Made by a program: the position numbers and the translations under genes | Notes under the pieces: generated by a model | Told to the model about the DNA's origin: nothing | Database searches by the model: none | Seen by the model: only the letters and a program-made list of their open reading frames with translations | Shown here: positions 8,118 to 15,741 of the stretch, one piece after another | Position numbering within the stretch: position 1 is the first letter of the stretch | Layout of the letters: each line of letters opens with the position of its first letter | NCBI GenBank assembly: GCA_021200075.1 | Contig: JAJQGZ010000169.1 | Coordinates: 1-30,156 of the forward strand | Direction of reading: 5' to 3' | Source: Clostridiales bacterium | GTDB lineage: Bacteria; Bacillota; Clostridia; Oscillospirales; Acutalibacteraceae | Length of the DNA stretch: 30,156 nt

Positions 8118-8774
8118 TTAAAGCACAGCCTGCAAAGCATTATCCCTGAGAAGCGAGATTGCCGAGGCGGGATTGTCGCTTTTAAAAACAGCCGAGCCTG
8201 CGACGAATACATTTGCGCCGGCTTTGCTTGCGAGCTTAACGGTTTCGGCATTTACTCCGCCGTCAACCTGAATATCAATATCCGGGCATTTTTGGCGAAG
8301 CGCTTTTATTTTAGGCAATGTGCTTTCCATAAAACTCTGTCCGCCGAAGCCGGGTTCAACAGTCATTACAAGCACCATTGAAAGGCGGTCGAGATATTTA
8401 TATACATCCTCGATAGGCGTTGCGGGCTTAACGGCAAGAGAAGCCTTGCAGCCGCCAGATAAAATTTTATCAATGATTTTATCCGTATCGCTGTCGCTTT
8501 CCGTATGGAATGTGATTATATCGGCGCCGGCTTTTATGAAATCATCGGCATATCTGTACGGGTCGGAAATCATCAAATGAACATCAAACGGTACCTTGCA
8601 CACCTTTTTTATTGCGGCGACAACCGGAGCGCCTATTGAAATATTATTGACGAAATGACCGTCCATAATATCGAAATGAATCAAATCCGCTTTGCCGACG
8701 GAGCATTTTTCAAGCTCCGAAGCAAGATTGGCATAGTCCGCCGCCAAAACAGACGGCGATATTTTTATGTCCAT
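8118..8774 (-). CDS. rpe: Ribulose-phosphate 3-epimerase
   Basis: Interconverts D-ribulose 5-phosphate and D-xylulose 5-phosphate in the cytoplasmic pentose phosphate pathway. 218 residues, the usual length, one TIM barrel. Visible landmarks are SPSVLAADYANL (Ser/Leu of strand 1), the metal-binding HFDIMDGHFV, DVHLMI, the phosphate-loop MTVEPGFGGQSFM and the metal-binding Asp in IQVDGGVN. The ATG has GGGAGGT seven bases upstream. It stands between the secreted transglutaminase-like gene (39 bases upstream) and the DUF4015 gene, with no terminator on either side. Confidence 0.96.
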   Translation of the reverse strand: MDIKISPSVLAADYANLASELEKCSVGKADLIHFDIMDGHFVNNISIGAPVVAAIKKVCKVPFDVHLMISDPYRYADDFIKAGADIITFHTESDSDTDKIIDKILSGGCKASLAVKPATPIEDVYKYLDRLSMVLVMTVEPGFGGQSFMESTLPKIKALRQKCPDIDIQVDGGVNAETVKLASKAGANVFVAGSAVFKSDNPASAISLLRDNALQAVL

Positions 8775-8813
8775 AGCTTACCTCCCGTTGATTTTGCCAT
8801 AGGGTAATTACTC

Positions 8814-9611
8814 TTATTTTGCAACCCTTTTATTAATAAGGCATCCGCCTGCGTTGCGGTACGGCTGGCAGAAATACTGCCACGAACCGCTCTTGCCCTC
8901 GTTGCCGGTTTCCATAAGATACCACTGACCGTCAACCTTAATTTCGCACCAGTAATGGCTCCACTTATTGCTCATACTCGTGCCTCTCCAGCCCTGTACT
9001 ATCCTTGCCTCGTAGCCGAGATAGGTTAAAAACATTGCATATGCGCCGTTATATTGAGCGCATTGACCGAGCTTCTTTTTGAATATCGCTTCAACATACG
9101 AACAGCTTGATATTTTGCTGAAATTTGAGCCGGTTGCGTAAGTGACATTTGAATGAATCCACTCAAGAGTATACTCCGCCTTTTGGATAGCCGTCCAGCC
9201 TTTTTTGAAATGCTTTTTTGCAAAATCGTCAAGTATCTTGCAGTCGCTCGAGCTGATTGTAACGGTGCGAAGCGTTGTGGTTTTTGAAGTCCTTACGTTA
9301 ACCATTTTAAGCGAAGTTTTCTTTGTGCTGCTCCTCTTGGCGGCTCTCATACGAGCCTCACCGTCGGAGGAAGAAGCGTAATTTGTGCTGCTGATTATCT
9401 CGCCGTTTTTCTTTGCAACAACATAATAGGTATAGTCTTTCTTATAGTTATTTACATTCTCTATGGTATAAGAAGTCTTTGAAGATGAAACGGTTGCGAT
9501 TTTTTTGGAACCCGATGCGCCACCGTAAATAACATAGCTGTCGGCGCCACTCACCTTTTTCCACTTTATAACCTCGCTGTTGGTTTTTGTGGTGAGAGTG
9601 AGGTCGGGCAT
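8814..9611 (-). CDS. Open-frame fragment: last Fn3 domain and transglutaminase-like domain
   Basis: 265-codon downstream piece of the locus above, opening at an ATG that is probably internal (MPDLTLTTKTNSEV). It carries the last Fn3-like domain and the whole Cys-His papain-fold domain. It has no signal peptide or ribosome site of its own. Confidence 0.5.
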   Translation of the reverse strand: MPDLTLTTKTNSEVIKWKKVSGADSYVIYGGASGSKKIATVSSSKTSYTIENVNNYKKDYTYYVVAKKNGEIISSTNYASSSDGEARMRAAKRSSTKKTSLKMVNVRTSKTTTLRTVTISSSDCKILDDFAKKHFKKGWTAIQKAEYTLEWIHSNVTYATGSNFSKISSCSYVEAIFKKKLGQCAQYNGAYAMFLTYLGYEARIVQGWRGTSMSNKWSHYWCEIKVDGQWYLMETGNEGKSGSWQYFCQPYRNAGGCLINKRVAK

Positions 9612-10291
9612 ATATAGTAATACTTACTGTAATCGCTGTAATCGGGGTTTGAGTATGTAACGCCGTTGATTACCGCATAGCTTGCGACAACATATTTATA
9701 TGTGGCAGGTGAAGAAGAAACTGACTGCGAATACTTATATGTATACTCACCGGAGCTTGACTTGCTGTATTTGCCTGACGAAACCGTAGTTACCTTTTGA
9801 TATTCTCCGCCGTTTTTGCTGCGGTAAATAACAAAGCCGTTGCAATCTTCCGCCGATAACGAACTGTAAGACCATTCTATCTTCATTTTTGACTTAGACG
9901 AAGAATATGTCAGCATCGGACTGTATGTTTCCTCAGTATAGAGAGTGGCGCTGACAATATTCGACGGCTCGGATTCCTGTGCCGGAATATAGTAATAATT
10001 GTCTTCATCGTCATAGTCGTAATCCGCATCCTTAACGGCGGTTACATAAAAATAGTAAATCCCCTTTGAAAGTGAAGAAACACTGCAATCTGCATAGGTT
10101 GTATTTTTATAAACCGAATAATTTACGCCGTCGGTACTCATATAAACATTATAGTGGTCACAGCTGTAAACGCTGTTCCATTCAAGGTCGACATACCCGT
10201 CGGAAGCGTCGACGGTTAAATTCTGCGGCGCCGAAACGGACGCATATGCGAGCATTTGTGTGGCGGTGAAAGTCATTATCATCGCCAGCAA
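9566..10291 (-). CDS. Open-frame fragment: signal-peptide remainder and Fn3 domains
   Basis: 241-codon upstream piece of the same locus, beginning inside the hydrophobic part of the signal peptide (MLAMIMTFTATQMLAYA). It overlaps the downstream fragment by 46 bases in another frame. Its last residues (ICPTSLSPQKPTARL) are out-of-frame sequence. Confidence 0.45.
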   Translation of the reverse strand: MLAMIMTFTATQMLAYASVSAPQNLTVDASDGYVDLEWNSVYSCDHYNVYMSTDGVNYSVYKNTTYADCSVSSLSKGIYYFYVTAVKDADYDYDDEDNYYYIPAQESEPSNIVSATLYTEETYSPMLTYSSSKSKMKIEWSYSSLSAEDCNGFVIYRSKNGGEYQKVTTVSSGKYSKSSSGEYTYKYSQSVSSSPATYKYVVASYAVINGVTYSNPDYSDYSKYYYICPTSLSPQKPTARL

Positions 10292-10350
10292 AAAACGATA
10301 TTAATTTAGTCGCTTTATTCATTTTATCTCCTGCTTTCAAAATTTAAACA

Positions 10351-10379
10351 TATAAAATAACGAATTGCTTTGACTGCAA
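10351..10379 (-). promoter_or_regulatory. Promoter of the Fn3/transglutaminase locus
   Basis: TTGCAG (10379-10374), 17 bases, TTTATA (10356-10351), 28 bases before the ATG at 10322. Just upstream the octamer CTGCAAAT occurs twice (10374-10381 and 10386-10393), spaced 12 bases apart. Confidence 0.45.
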
Positions 10380-10392
10380 ATAAATCTGCAAA

Positions 10393-11826
10393 TCAAACGC
10401 TTATTTCCACATCAATACCGAGCAAATCCTTTTCCTTTTCGAGAATCGGGTTTACAACCTCTTCAAGAAAATCGGCTGTCTGTTCGGGCGCTCTGCCGAC
10501 AAAATTCTCCGGCTTGAGAACCTCGAGTATTTTCTCTTTTGTAGTCATAAAAGCCGGGTCGGCGGCAATTCTGTCAACCAAATCGTTTTTACCGCCCTGT
10601 GCCTTTACCACCTGAGAGGCTTCCATTGAATACTGCCTGATTTTTTCGTGAAGCTCCTGACGGTCGCCGCCCTTTTTAACGGCGTCCATCATAATATTTT
10701 CCGTAGCCATAAACGGAAGCTCGTTCATCAGCCTTGACTCGATAATCTTTGGATATACGATAAGACCGGATGTAATGTTTATGTACAAATCGAGTATTCC
10801 GTCGGTGGCAAGGAATGCCTCGGCAACGGAAACCCTTTTGTTTGCGGAATCGTCAAGAGTCCTCTCAAACCACTGTGCGGAGGCTGTCCATACAGGGTTC
10901 AAAGCGTCTACCATAACATATCTTGAAAGAGAGGCAATCCTTTCACTCCTCATAGGATTACGCTTATAAGCCATTGCCGACGAGCCTATTTGATTTTTCT
11001 CAAAAGGTTCTTCAACCTCCCTGAGATTTTGAAGCAAACGCAAATCGTTTGAAAACTTGCAACACGACTGCGCAATAAGAGCAAGGCAGTTGCATACGAT
11101 TGTATCGAGCTTCCTTGCATAGGTTTGACCACTTACCGGGAAGCAGGATTTAAATCCCATTTTCTCCGCAATCTTTTTATCGAGAGCCTTGCATTTTTCG
11201 TGGTCTCCGTCGAAAAGCTCAAGGAACGACGCCTGAGTACCTGTCGTACCCTTTGAGCCGAGGAGCATAAGAGTATCTATGGTATGGCAAATTTCATCAT
11301 AATCGAGAACCAAATCCATAAGCCAGAGCGTAGCCCTCTTGCCGACCGTCGTAGGCTGTGCCGGCTGAAAGTGCGTGAAGCCGAGGCAGGGCATATCTTT
11401 GTATTCCCCTGCAAATTTTGCAACGGATGAAATTGCATTTACAAGCTTTTTTTTGATGAGAAGCAGCGCTTCCCTCATAGTTATAATATCCGTATTGTCG
11501 CCGACATAACAGCTTGTTGCGCCGAGGTGTATTACTCCCTTTGCTTTAGGGCACTGTTCGCCGTATGCGTGAACATGGCTCATTACATCGTGGCGAAACT
11601 TCTTTTCATAAGCACGGGCGGTATCGTAATTAATATCGTCTGCGTGTGCTTTCATCTCTGCTATCTGCTCATCGGTGATATTAAGTCCTAACTCCTTCTC
11701 CGCTTCGGCAAGTGCTATCCACAGCTTTCTCCAGGTTTTGAATTTAAAATCCGGAGAATAGATATACTGCATTTCCTTAGAAGCATAGCGTGAATTAAAA
11801 GGTGAATTATATACATTATCCGGCAT
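10393..11826 (-). CDS. purB: Adenylosuccinate lyase
   Basis: Cleaves fumarate from SAICAR and from adenylosuccinate, the eighth step of IMP synthesis and the last step to AMP; a soluble homotetramer. 477 residues, the length of the eukaryote-like/clostridial subgroup. The superfamily signature SSAMAYKRNPMRSE (about residues 290-303) holds the flexible catalytic loop, GATSCYVGDN (about 103-112) the first conserved block, and TQASFLELF and FTHFQPAQPTTVGKR (His of the general acid) the second. The start overlaps the stop of purC by one base (TGATG), so translation is coupled. No guanine or other riboswitch is seen. Confidence 0.96.
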   Translation of the reverse strand: MPDNVYNSPFNSRYASKEMQYIYSPDFKFKTWRKLWIALAEAEKELGLNITDEQIAEMKAHADDINYDTARAYEKKFRHDVMSHVHAYGEQCPKAKGVIHLGATSCYVGDNTDIITMREALLLIKKKLVNAISSVAKFAGEYKDMPCLGFTHFQPAQPTTVGKRATLWLMDLVLDYDEICHTIDTLMLLGSKGTTGTQASFLELFDGDHEKCKALDKKIAEKMGFKSCFPVSGQTYARKLDTIVCNCLALIAQSCCKFSNDLRLLQNLREVEEPFEKNQIGSSAMAYKRNPMRSERIASLSRYVMVDALNPVWTASAQWFERTLDDSANKRVSVAEAFLATDGILDLYINITSGLIVYPKIIESRLMNELPFMATENIMMDAVKKGGDRQELHEKIRQYSMEASQVVKAQGGKNDLVDRIAADPAFMTTKEKILEVLKPENFVGRAPEQTADFLEEVVNPILEKEKDLLGIDVEISV

Positions 11827-12536
11827 CAGTAAAGCCCCACTCTCTTCATCATCTCGGTGTATGCCGCCTCAACTCCGCCGAGGTCACGGCGAAAACGGTC
11901 TTTGTCAAGCTTTTCGTGAGTTTCAATATCCCAAAAGCGGCAAGTGTCGGGGCTGATTTCATCGGCAAGGACAATACTTCCGTCGGAGGTTTTGCCGAAT
12001 TCAAGCTTGAAGTCGATAAGCTCAACGCCTATAGAAGCAAAATATTCCTTTAAAACATCGTTTACGGTGAAAGCCATTTTCTTTACCGTGTCAACCTCTT
12101 CCTGAGTTGTAAAGCCGCAGGATACGGCGTGGTAGCCGTTGATGAGCGGGTCGCCGAGTTCGTCGTCCTTGTAAGAAAATTCAATTGATGGGCATACAAA
12201 ATCCATACCCTCCTCAAGACCGAGCCTTTTGCATATCGAGCCTGCCGCACGGTTCCTGATAATAACCTCGAGAGGTATTATGGTAACCTTTTTTACTGCG
12301 GTTTCCCTGTCGGAAAGTTCCTCGATGAAATGCGTGGGAATGCCCTTTTTTTCAAGAATTCGCATAAGATAATTCGACATCTTGTTATTGACAACGCCCT
12401 TACCTGCAATCGTACCCTTTTTGAGTCCGTTAAATGCGGTTGCATCGTCCTTGTAATCAACGATTACAATATCGGGATTTTCGGTTGCCCATACCTTTTT
12501 TGCTTTGCCCTCGTAGAGCTGTTCTTTCTTTTCCAT
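11826..12536 (-). CDS. purC: Phosphoribosylaminoimidazole-succinocarboxamide (SAICAR) synthase
   Basis: ATP-dependent joining of aspartate to CAIR, the seventh step of IMP synthesis; its product is the substrate of the adjoining PurB. 236 residues, a usual bacterial length. Landmarks are LYEGKAKKVW (nucleotide loop, N terminus), the RNRAAGSICKRLGL block (about residues 93-106) and LADEISPDTCRFWD (about 188-201), the family signature. The ATG is 10 bases after AAAGGAG. Upstream lies a palindromic repeat (12579-12601) that separates it from dapL; no clear promoter is visible, so it may be read from the dap genes. Confidence 0.96.
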   Translation of the reverse strand: MEKKEQLYEGKAKKVWATENPDIVIVDYKDDATAFNGLKKGTIAGKGVVNNKMSNYLMRILEKKGIPTHFIEELSDRETAVKKVTIIPLEVIIRNRAAGSICKRLGLEEGMDFVCPSIEFSYKDDELGDPLINGYHAVSCGFTTQEEVDTVKKMAFTVNDVLKEYFASIGVELIDFKLEFGKTSDGSIVLADEISPDTCRFWDIETHEKLDKDRFRRDLGGVEAAYTEMMKRVGLY

Positions 12537-12578
12537 AGCTTAAAACTCCTTTGCTGTGATATAAATTTACCTATTTGG

Positions 12579-12601
12579 CTCCCCCCGTGCAAAGGGGGGA
12601 G
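12579..12601. repeat. GC-rich palindrome (CTCCCCCC...GGGGGGAG), REP-like element
   Basis: Perfect 8-bp arms around GTGCAAA. It is far richer in GC than its surroundings. It resembles the GGCTCCCC-TTGTGCA-GGGGAGC elements that are scattered between genes in gut Clostridia. Neither strand has a T-run after it, so it is not a standard terminator. Confidence 0.6.
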
Positions 12602-12632
12602 GCTCGATCGGTTTAAAGTTTAAAATTGTATT

Positions 12633-13850
12633 TTATTTTTTATATGCTTTTTTAATTCTCTCTATCGCTTCGACGGTTTTTTCCGCATTGCCGAATGAGG
12701 TGAGACGGAAATATCCCTTGCCTGACGGGCCGAAGCCCGAACCGGGTGTACCGACTACCTGACATTTTTCAAGCAGCTCGTCAAAAAATTCCCAAGAGGT
12801 GTAACCCTGCGGAATACGAAGCCATACATACGGTGAGTTTACACCGCCGTAGCATTCAAATCCTGCGTCGCAAAGACCGTTGTAAATAACCCTTGCGTTT
12901 TTCTGATAATAAGCAAGAGTTTCCTTTATCTGCTTTTGACCCTCTTCGGTGTAAACCGCCTCTGCCGCTCTTTGAGTTATATACGAAACTCCGTTGAACT
13001 TGGTTGCCTGACGGCGTGCCCAGAGAGGATTGAGACTTGTCCCGTTAAAAATCAAATTTTTCGGAACAACCGTATATCCGCACCTTACGCCGGTAAAGCC
13101 GGCAGTTTTTGAAAATGAGCGAAATTCGATTGCGCACTTGTCTGCTCCGTCAATTTCATAAATCGACTTCGGTATATTCTCCTCTGTTACAAACGCTTCA
13201 TATGCGGAATCAAAAAGAATGAGAGAATTATGCTCATTTGCAAAATCCACCCACTTTTTAAGCTGTTCTTTTGTAGCAACCATTCCGGTGGGATTATTCG
13301 GGAAGCAGAGATATATAACATCGGGAATTTCCGACGGAATATCGGGAGTAAAATTATTTTCAGCCGTACAGGGCATATAAATTATATTTGACCACAAACC
13401 GTCGTCATTTTTCTCACCGCTCCTGCCGGACATAACATTGGTGTCGATATAAACAGGATAAACCGGGTCGCAGATAGCAACCTTGTTGTCGGCGGAAAAA
13501 ATATCGCCGATATTGCCGCAGTCGGACTTTGCACCGTCCGAGAGGAAAATTTCGTCCTTTTCGATATTAATTCCCCTGTCGGCATAATCGTGCTTTTGAA
13601 TGGCGTCAAGTATAAAATCATAGCCATATTCCGGCGGATAACCTCTGAAAGTTTCCTCCTGCGCCGTTTCATCAACAGCCTTGTGCATAGCCTCGATAAC
13701 AGCAGGCGCAAGCGGTTTTGTTACATCGCCGATTGAAAGGCGGATGACATCGGCGTCCGGGTGAGCCGCCTGATATTCACGCTGCTTTTTAGCGACTGTT
13801 GAGAAGAGATAGCTCGACTCAATCTTTAAAAAATTTTCGTTAATTTTCAT
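12633..13850 (-). CDS. dapL: LL-diaminopimelate aminotransferase
   Basis: PLP enzyme that converts tetrahydrodipicolinate directly to LL-diaminopimelate with glutamate as donor, replacing the DapD/C/E route to lysine and peptidoglycan. 405 residues, class I/II aminotransferase fold. Visible: IRLSIGDVTKPL near the N terminus, FRGYPPEYGYDF, CFPNNPTGM (cofactor-contacting Asn), SAYEAF and the Schiff-base Lys in RSFSKTAGFTGVR (about residue 247), all typical of DapL. It follows dapF, its partner enzyme, by 26 bases and has a GGAGG-like site upstream. Confidence 0.96.
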   Translation of the reverse strand: MKINENFLKIESSYLFSTVAKKQREYQAAHPDADVIRLSIGDVTKPLAPAVIEAMHKAVDETAQEETFRGYPPEYGYDFILDAIQKHDYADRGINIEKDEIFLSDGAKSDCGNIGDIFSADNKVAICDPVYPVYIDTNVMSGRSGEKNDDGLWSNIIYMPCTAENNFTPDIPSEIPDVIYLCFPNNPTGMVATKEQLKKWVDFANEHNSLILFDSAYEAFVTEENIPKSIYEIDGADKCAIEFRSFSKTAGFTGVRCGYTVVPKNLIFNGTSLNPLWARRQATKFNGVSYITQRAAEAVYTEEGQKQIKETLAYYQKNARVIYNGLCDAGFECYGGVNSPYVWLRIPQGYTSWEFFDELLEKCQVVGTPGSGFGPSGKGYFRLTSFGNAEKTVEAIERIKKAYKK

Positions 13851-13876
13851 ATAATTAAACCTCCGTTATTTATCAT

Positions 13877-14773
13877 TTAATTATGGGTTAAAGCACTCTT
13901 GATTTTTGTGATTTTATCCAAATCAATTTTGCTCAAATTAATCTCTCCGTTAAATGCGTACTCGGCGGGGCCGGTCATAAACACGCTGTCGTTTTCATCT
14001 CCGCTCCAGCTTATTTTTAAATCTCCGCCGAGCAGGTGAACCGTGACATCGTTATCGGCATATCCGTTTAATATTGCGGAAACCACCGTGGCGCAGGTGC
14101 CGGTTCCGCAGGCAAGAGTTTCCCCAGCGCCTCTTTCGTACACACGCATTTCTATATTGTTCCTGTCAATAACTCTCGCAAATTCGGCATTTACTTTGTT
14201 TGGAAAAACGGCGGTATTATTTTCTACCAAAGAGCCGTAATGCTCCAAATCAAAGCTCCTCGGGTCTTCGTCGATAAACATAACCGCATGGGGATTGCCC
14301 ATTGAAACGCAGGTCATTTTGAATATCCTGCCGTCAATTCGGATTCTTTCTCCGATTGCCCTGTCGCTCGGGCTGACAACCGGAATTGATTTTGCATTTA
14401 GTTCCGGCACGCCCATATCGACCCTGACAAGGCTTACCTCGCCGTTTTCCAAAATCAAATCTATATACTTAATCTTGCCCATTGATTCAACAGTGAATTT
14501 TAAAGAGTCAGTATACTTTTTATCGTAAACATATCTTGCGACGCATCTAATTGCGTTGCCGCACATTTCCGCACGGCTTCCGTCGGGATTATACATAACC
14601 ATTTCAAAATCGGCTTTTGTACCCTTTTTAATCAAAATCAAGCCATCCGAACCGATACCGAAATGGCGGTCGCTGAGTGCAGCAGCCGCTGCACTTTCAT
14701 CCTCAACAGTTTCTTCAAAGCAGTCTATATAAATGTAGTCGTTACCGCAGCCGTGCATTTTTGTAAATCTCAT
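13877..14773 (-). CDS. dapF: Diaminopimelate epimerase
   Basis: Converts LL- to meso-diaminopimelate without a cofactor, using two cysteines as acid and base. Both are visible: EMCGNAIRC (about residue 71) and LACGTGTCA (about residue 221). The start MRFTKMHGCGNDY is characteristic. 298 residues, slightly longer than the usual 275. The start has GGGAGGTT upstream. dapF-dapL together supply meso-DAP for lysine and for the cell wall. The ANTAR gene ends 49 bases upstream, probably in the same transcript. Confidence 0.96.
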   Translation of the reverse strand: MRFTKMHGCGNDYIYIDCFEETVEDESAAAAALSDRHFGIGSDGLILIKKGTKADFEMVMYNPDGSRAEMCGNAIRCVARYVYDKKYTDSLKFTVESMGKIKYIDLILENGEVSLVRVDMGVPELNAKSIPVVSPSDRAIGERIRIDGRIFKMTCVSMGNPHAVMFIDEDPRSFDLEHYGSLVENNTAVFPNKVNAEFARVIDRNNIEMRVYERGAGETLACGTGTCATVVSAILNGYADNDVTVHLLGGDLKISWSGDENDSVFMTGPAEYAFNGEINLSKIDLDKITKIKSALTHN

Positions 14774-14822
14774 AAATATAAGAACCTCCCTGTATTTGAA
14801 TTATATATGATTGGTTCATAGC

Positions 14823-15338
14823 TCAGCGGAAATCGTTAATAATTTCAGTTGCAAGCTGAACAAGCTTTTTGCCCATTCGCATGCTCTCCTTTTGCAGATA
14901 CTTATGAGCCTGCGTTTCCGTCATATTCATATTGTTCATTATAATAATCTTGGCATTTTTGATAATCTCGGTATCGTTCCTGCTCCTGCGTGTAAAGCCG
15001 GTGGAACTGTTTGCGAGGATATGCAGAGTTTGAATAAATTCATCTTTCCTGAGCGGAAGAGGCATATATATCAAATTACCCATATAGCTTTCCATACCGT
15101 TTTTGGTAAGCGCTACAACATCGAAATCCGGCGGAAGATTTTCCGCAATTTCGCCTGCGCTCATATCTCTGAGTGTTTCGGGGCAGACTATAACCCCGCC
15201 CCTCATCTCCTGAGAAACGGTGAGAGCGCTTGAACCGAAAGCGCAGATATATGCGACATGCAGACCCTCTTCCTCCAAGAGCATACGAAGCTTCATTGCA
15301 ACATCCTTGACCGGGTACGCAACAATAATATCACGCAT
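14823..15338 (-). CDS. ANTAR-domain antitermination regulator with degenerate receiver
   Basis: 171 residues. The C-terminal 60 residues match the ANTAR RNA-binding domain: IIKNAKIIIMNNMNMTETQAHKYLQKESM followed by LVQLATEII, with the conserved Ala, Thr-E, Ala and Met positions. ANTAR proteins bind paired hexaloop hairpins in leader RNAs and block termination. The N-terminal 110 residues are receiver-like (IIVAYPVKDVAMKLRMLLEEEG) but the phospho-acceptor region reads GVIVCPETL, so phosphorylation is unlikely in the usual way. It is the first gene of the run ahead of dapF-dapL. No hexaloop pair is obvious in the gaps here, so the target is unknown. Confidence 0.8.
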   Translation of the reverse strand: MRDIIVAYPVKDVAMKLRMLLEEEGLHVAYICAFGSSALTVSQEMRGGVIVCPETLRDMSAGEIAENLPPDFDVVALTKNGMESYMGNLIYMPLPLRKDEFIQTLHILANSSTGFTRRSRNDTEIIKNAKIIIMNNMNMTETQAHKYLQKESMRMGKKLVQLATEIINDFR

Positions 15339-15410
15339 ATATTTATTCTCTTTCTTTAGTCAGACTTAATTCTGTTTGCTGTTTCACACAATATCCCTTT
15401 AATATAAGTA

Positions 15411-15444
15411 TTGATATTATAACATATTTGATATTATAACATAT
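15411..15444 (-). promoter_or_regulatory. Two perfect tandem 17-bp copies, each with an extended -10 (minus strand)
   Basis: The unit TTGATATTATAACATAT (plus strand) occurs twice head to tail (15411-15427, 15428-15444). On the minus strand each copy contains TGTTATAAT, an extended -10 element (TATAAT at 15421-15416 and 15438-15433). The nearer one is 78 bases from the ANTAR start. On the plus strand TTGATA and TATAAC are also present, so it may fire both ways. Confidence 0.5.
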
Positions 15445-15656
15445 GCAACATTTAATATACAATATCAAATATGGCAAAATTTTATTTTTATTTTTTTAAA
15501 TTTTTGACGAGTCCGCCACTGAAAATACTGAGGTCTGTTCAGGCGAAATATTTTTTTGCATATTTACCGCATTTTACACATATTTTAAATTTTTTTAACT
15601 TTTTTTGTAACAAACTAACCAAAAACACCTTGATTAATTACTGCAAAGGTGTTATT
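15445..15656 (+). promoter_or_regulatory. T-rich 5' region of the glycogen operon
   Basis: About 210 bases without a supportable gene. It is very T-rich, with several T6-T7 runs. A TTGACG at about 15505 has no good -10 at the right distance, so no promoter is assigned. A frame is open from 15471 to 15737, but only its end (from 15657) has a ribosome site. Confidence 0.4.
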
Positions 15657-15737
15657 ATGAGAATAATAAATAATAGAATAATAAATAATAGAATAATAAA
15701 TAATAGAATTGATAAAATCCTCGTGCAAAGGAAATGA
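15657..15737 (+). CDS. Leader peptide of the glycogen operon, (RIINN)3 repeat
   Basis: A 26-codon frame: M, then RIINNRIINNRIINN, then RIDKILVQRK and a stop. AAAGGTG lies five bases before the ATG, a better ribosome site than many genes here. The stop is four bases before the glgB start, so ribosomes ending the leader arrive at glgB. The peptide uses six ATA isoleucine codons, often slowly decoded. No known family. It could be an attenuation or coupling peptide; a functionless by-product of the DNA repeat is also possible. Confidence 0.45.
   Translation: MRIINNRIINNRIINNRIDKILVQRK
15660..15710. repeat. 15-bp tandem repeat, 3.4 copies
   Basis: The unit AGAATAATAAATAAT repeats without error at 15660-15674, 15675-15689 and 15690-15704, plus AGAATT. 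Its length is a multiple of three, so gain or loss of a unit keeps the leader frame. Confidence 0.9.
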
Positions 15738-15741
15738 GGCA

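Larger units (their letters stand above)
8814..10322 (-). pseudogene. Secreted Fn3 / transglutaminase-like protein, two frameshifts (whole locus)
   Basis: Following the reading through two indels gives a protein of about 500 residues. It starts at ATG 10322 (ribosome site CAGGAGATAAA) with MNKATKLISF; an extra T in a T6 run (10290-10295) breaks the signal peptide before LLAMIMTFTATQMLAYA. Then come two or three fibronectin type III-like domains (PQNLTVDASDGYVDLEWNSV; SKSKMKIEWSYSSL; SEVIKWKKVSGADSYVIYGG). An extra AT in TATATAT (9609-9617) breaks the frame again. The C terminus is a transglutaminase-like domain with the catalytic Cys in GQCAQYNGAYAMF and His in WSHYWCEI; the third residue appears to be Glu (WYLMETGN) where Asp is usual. 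As sequenced, only untranslocated fragments would be made. Role presumed at the cell wall. Confidence 0.75.

Noticed and set aside
15471..15656. Upstream extension of the leader peptide to an 88-codon frame (Phe/Lys-rich)
   Set aside because: There is no ribosome site at 15471, and the composition (Phe, Lys, Tyr, Asn) is what T-rich noncoding DNA gives. Only the last 26 codons have support.
15660..15710. CRISPR or iteron origin
   Set aside because: Units of 15 bases are directly contiguous with no spacers; there is no replication gene or DnaA-box cluster nearby.
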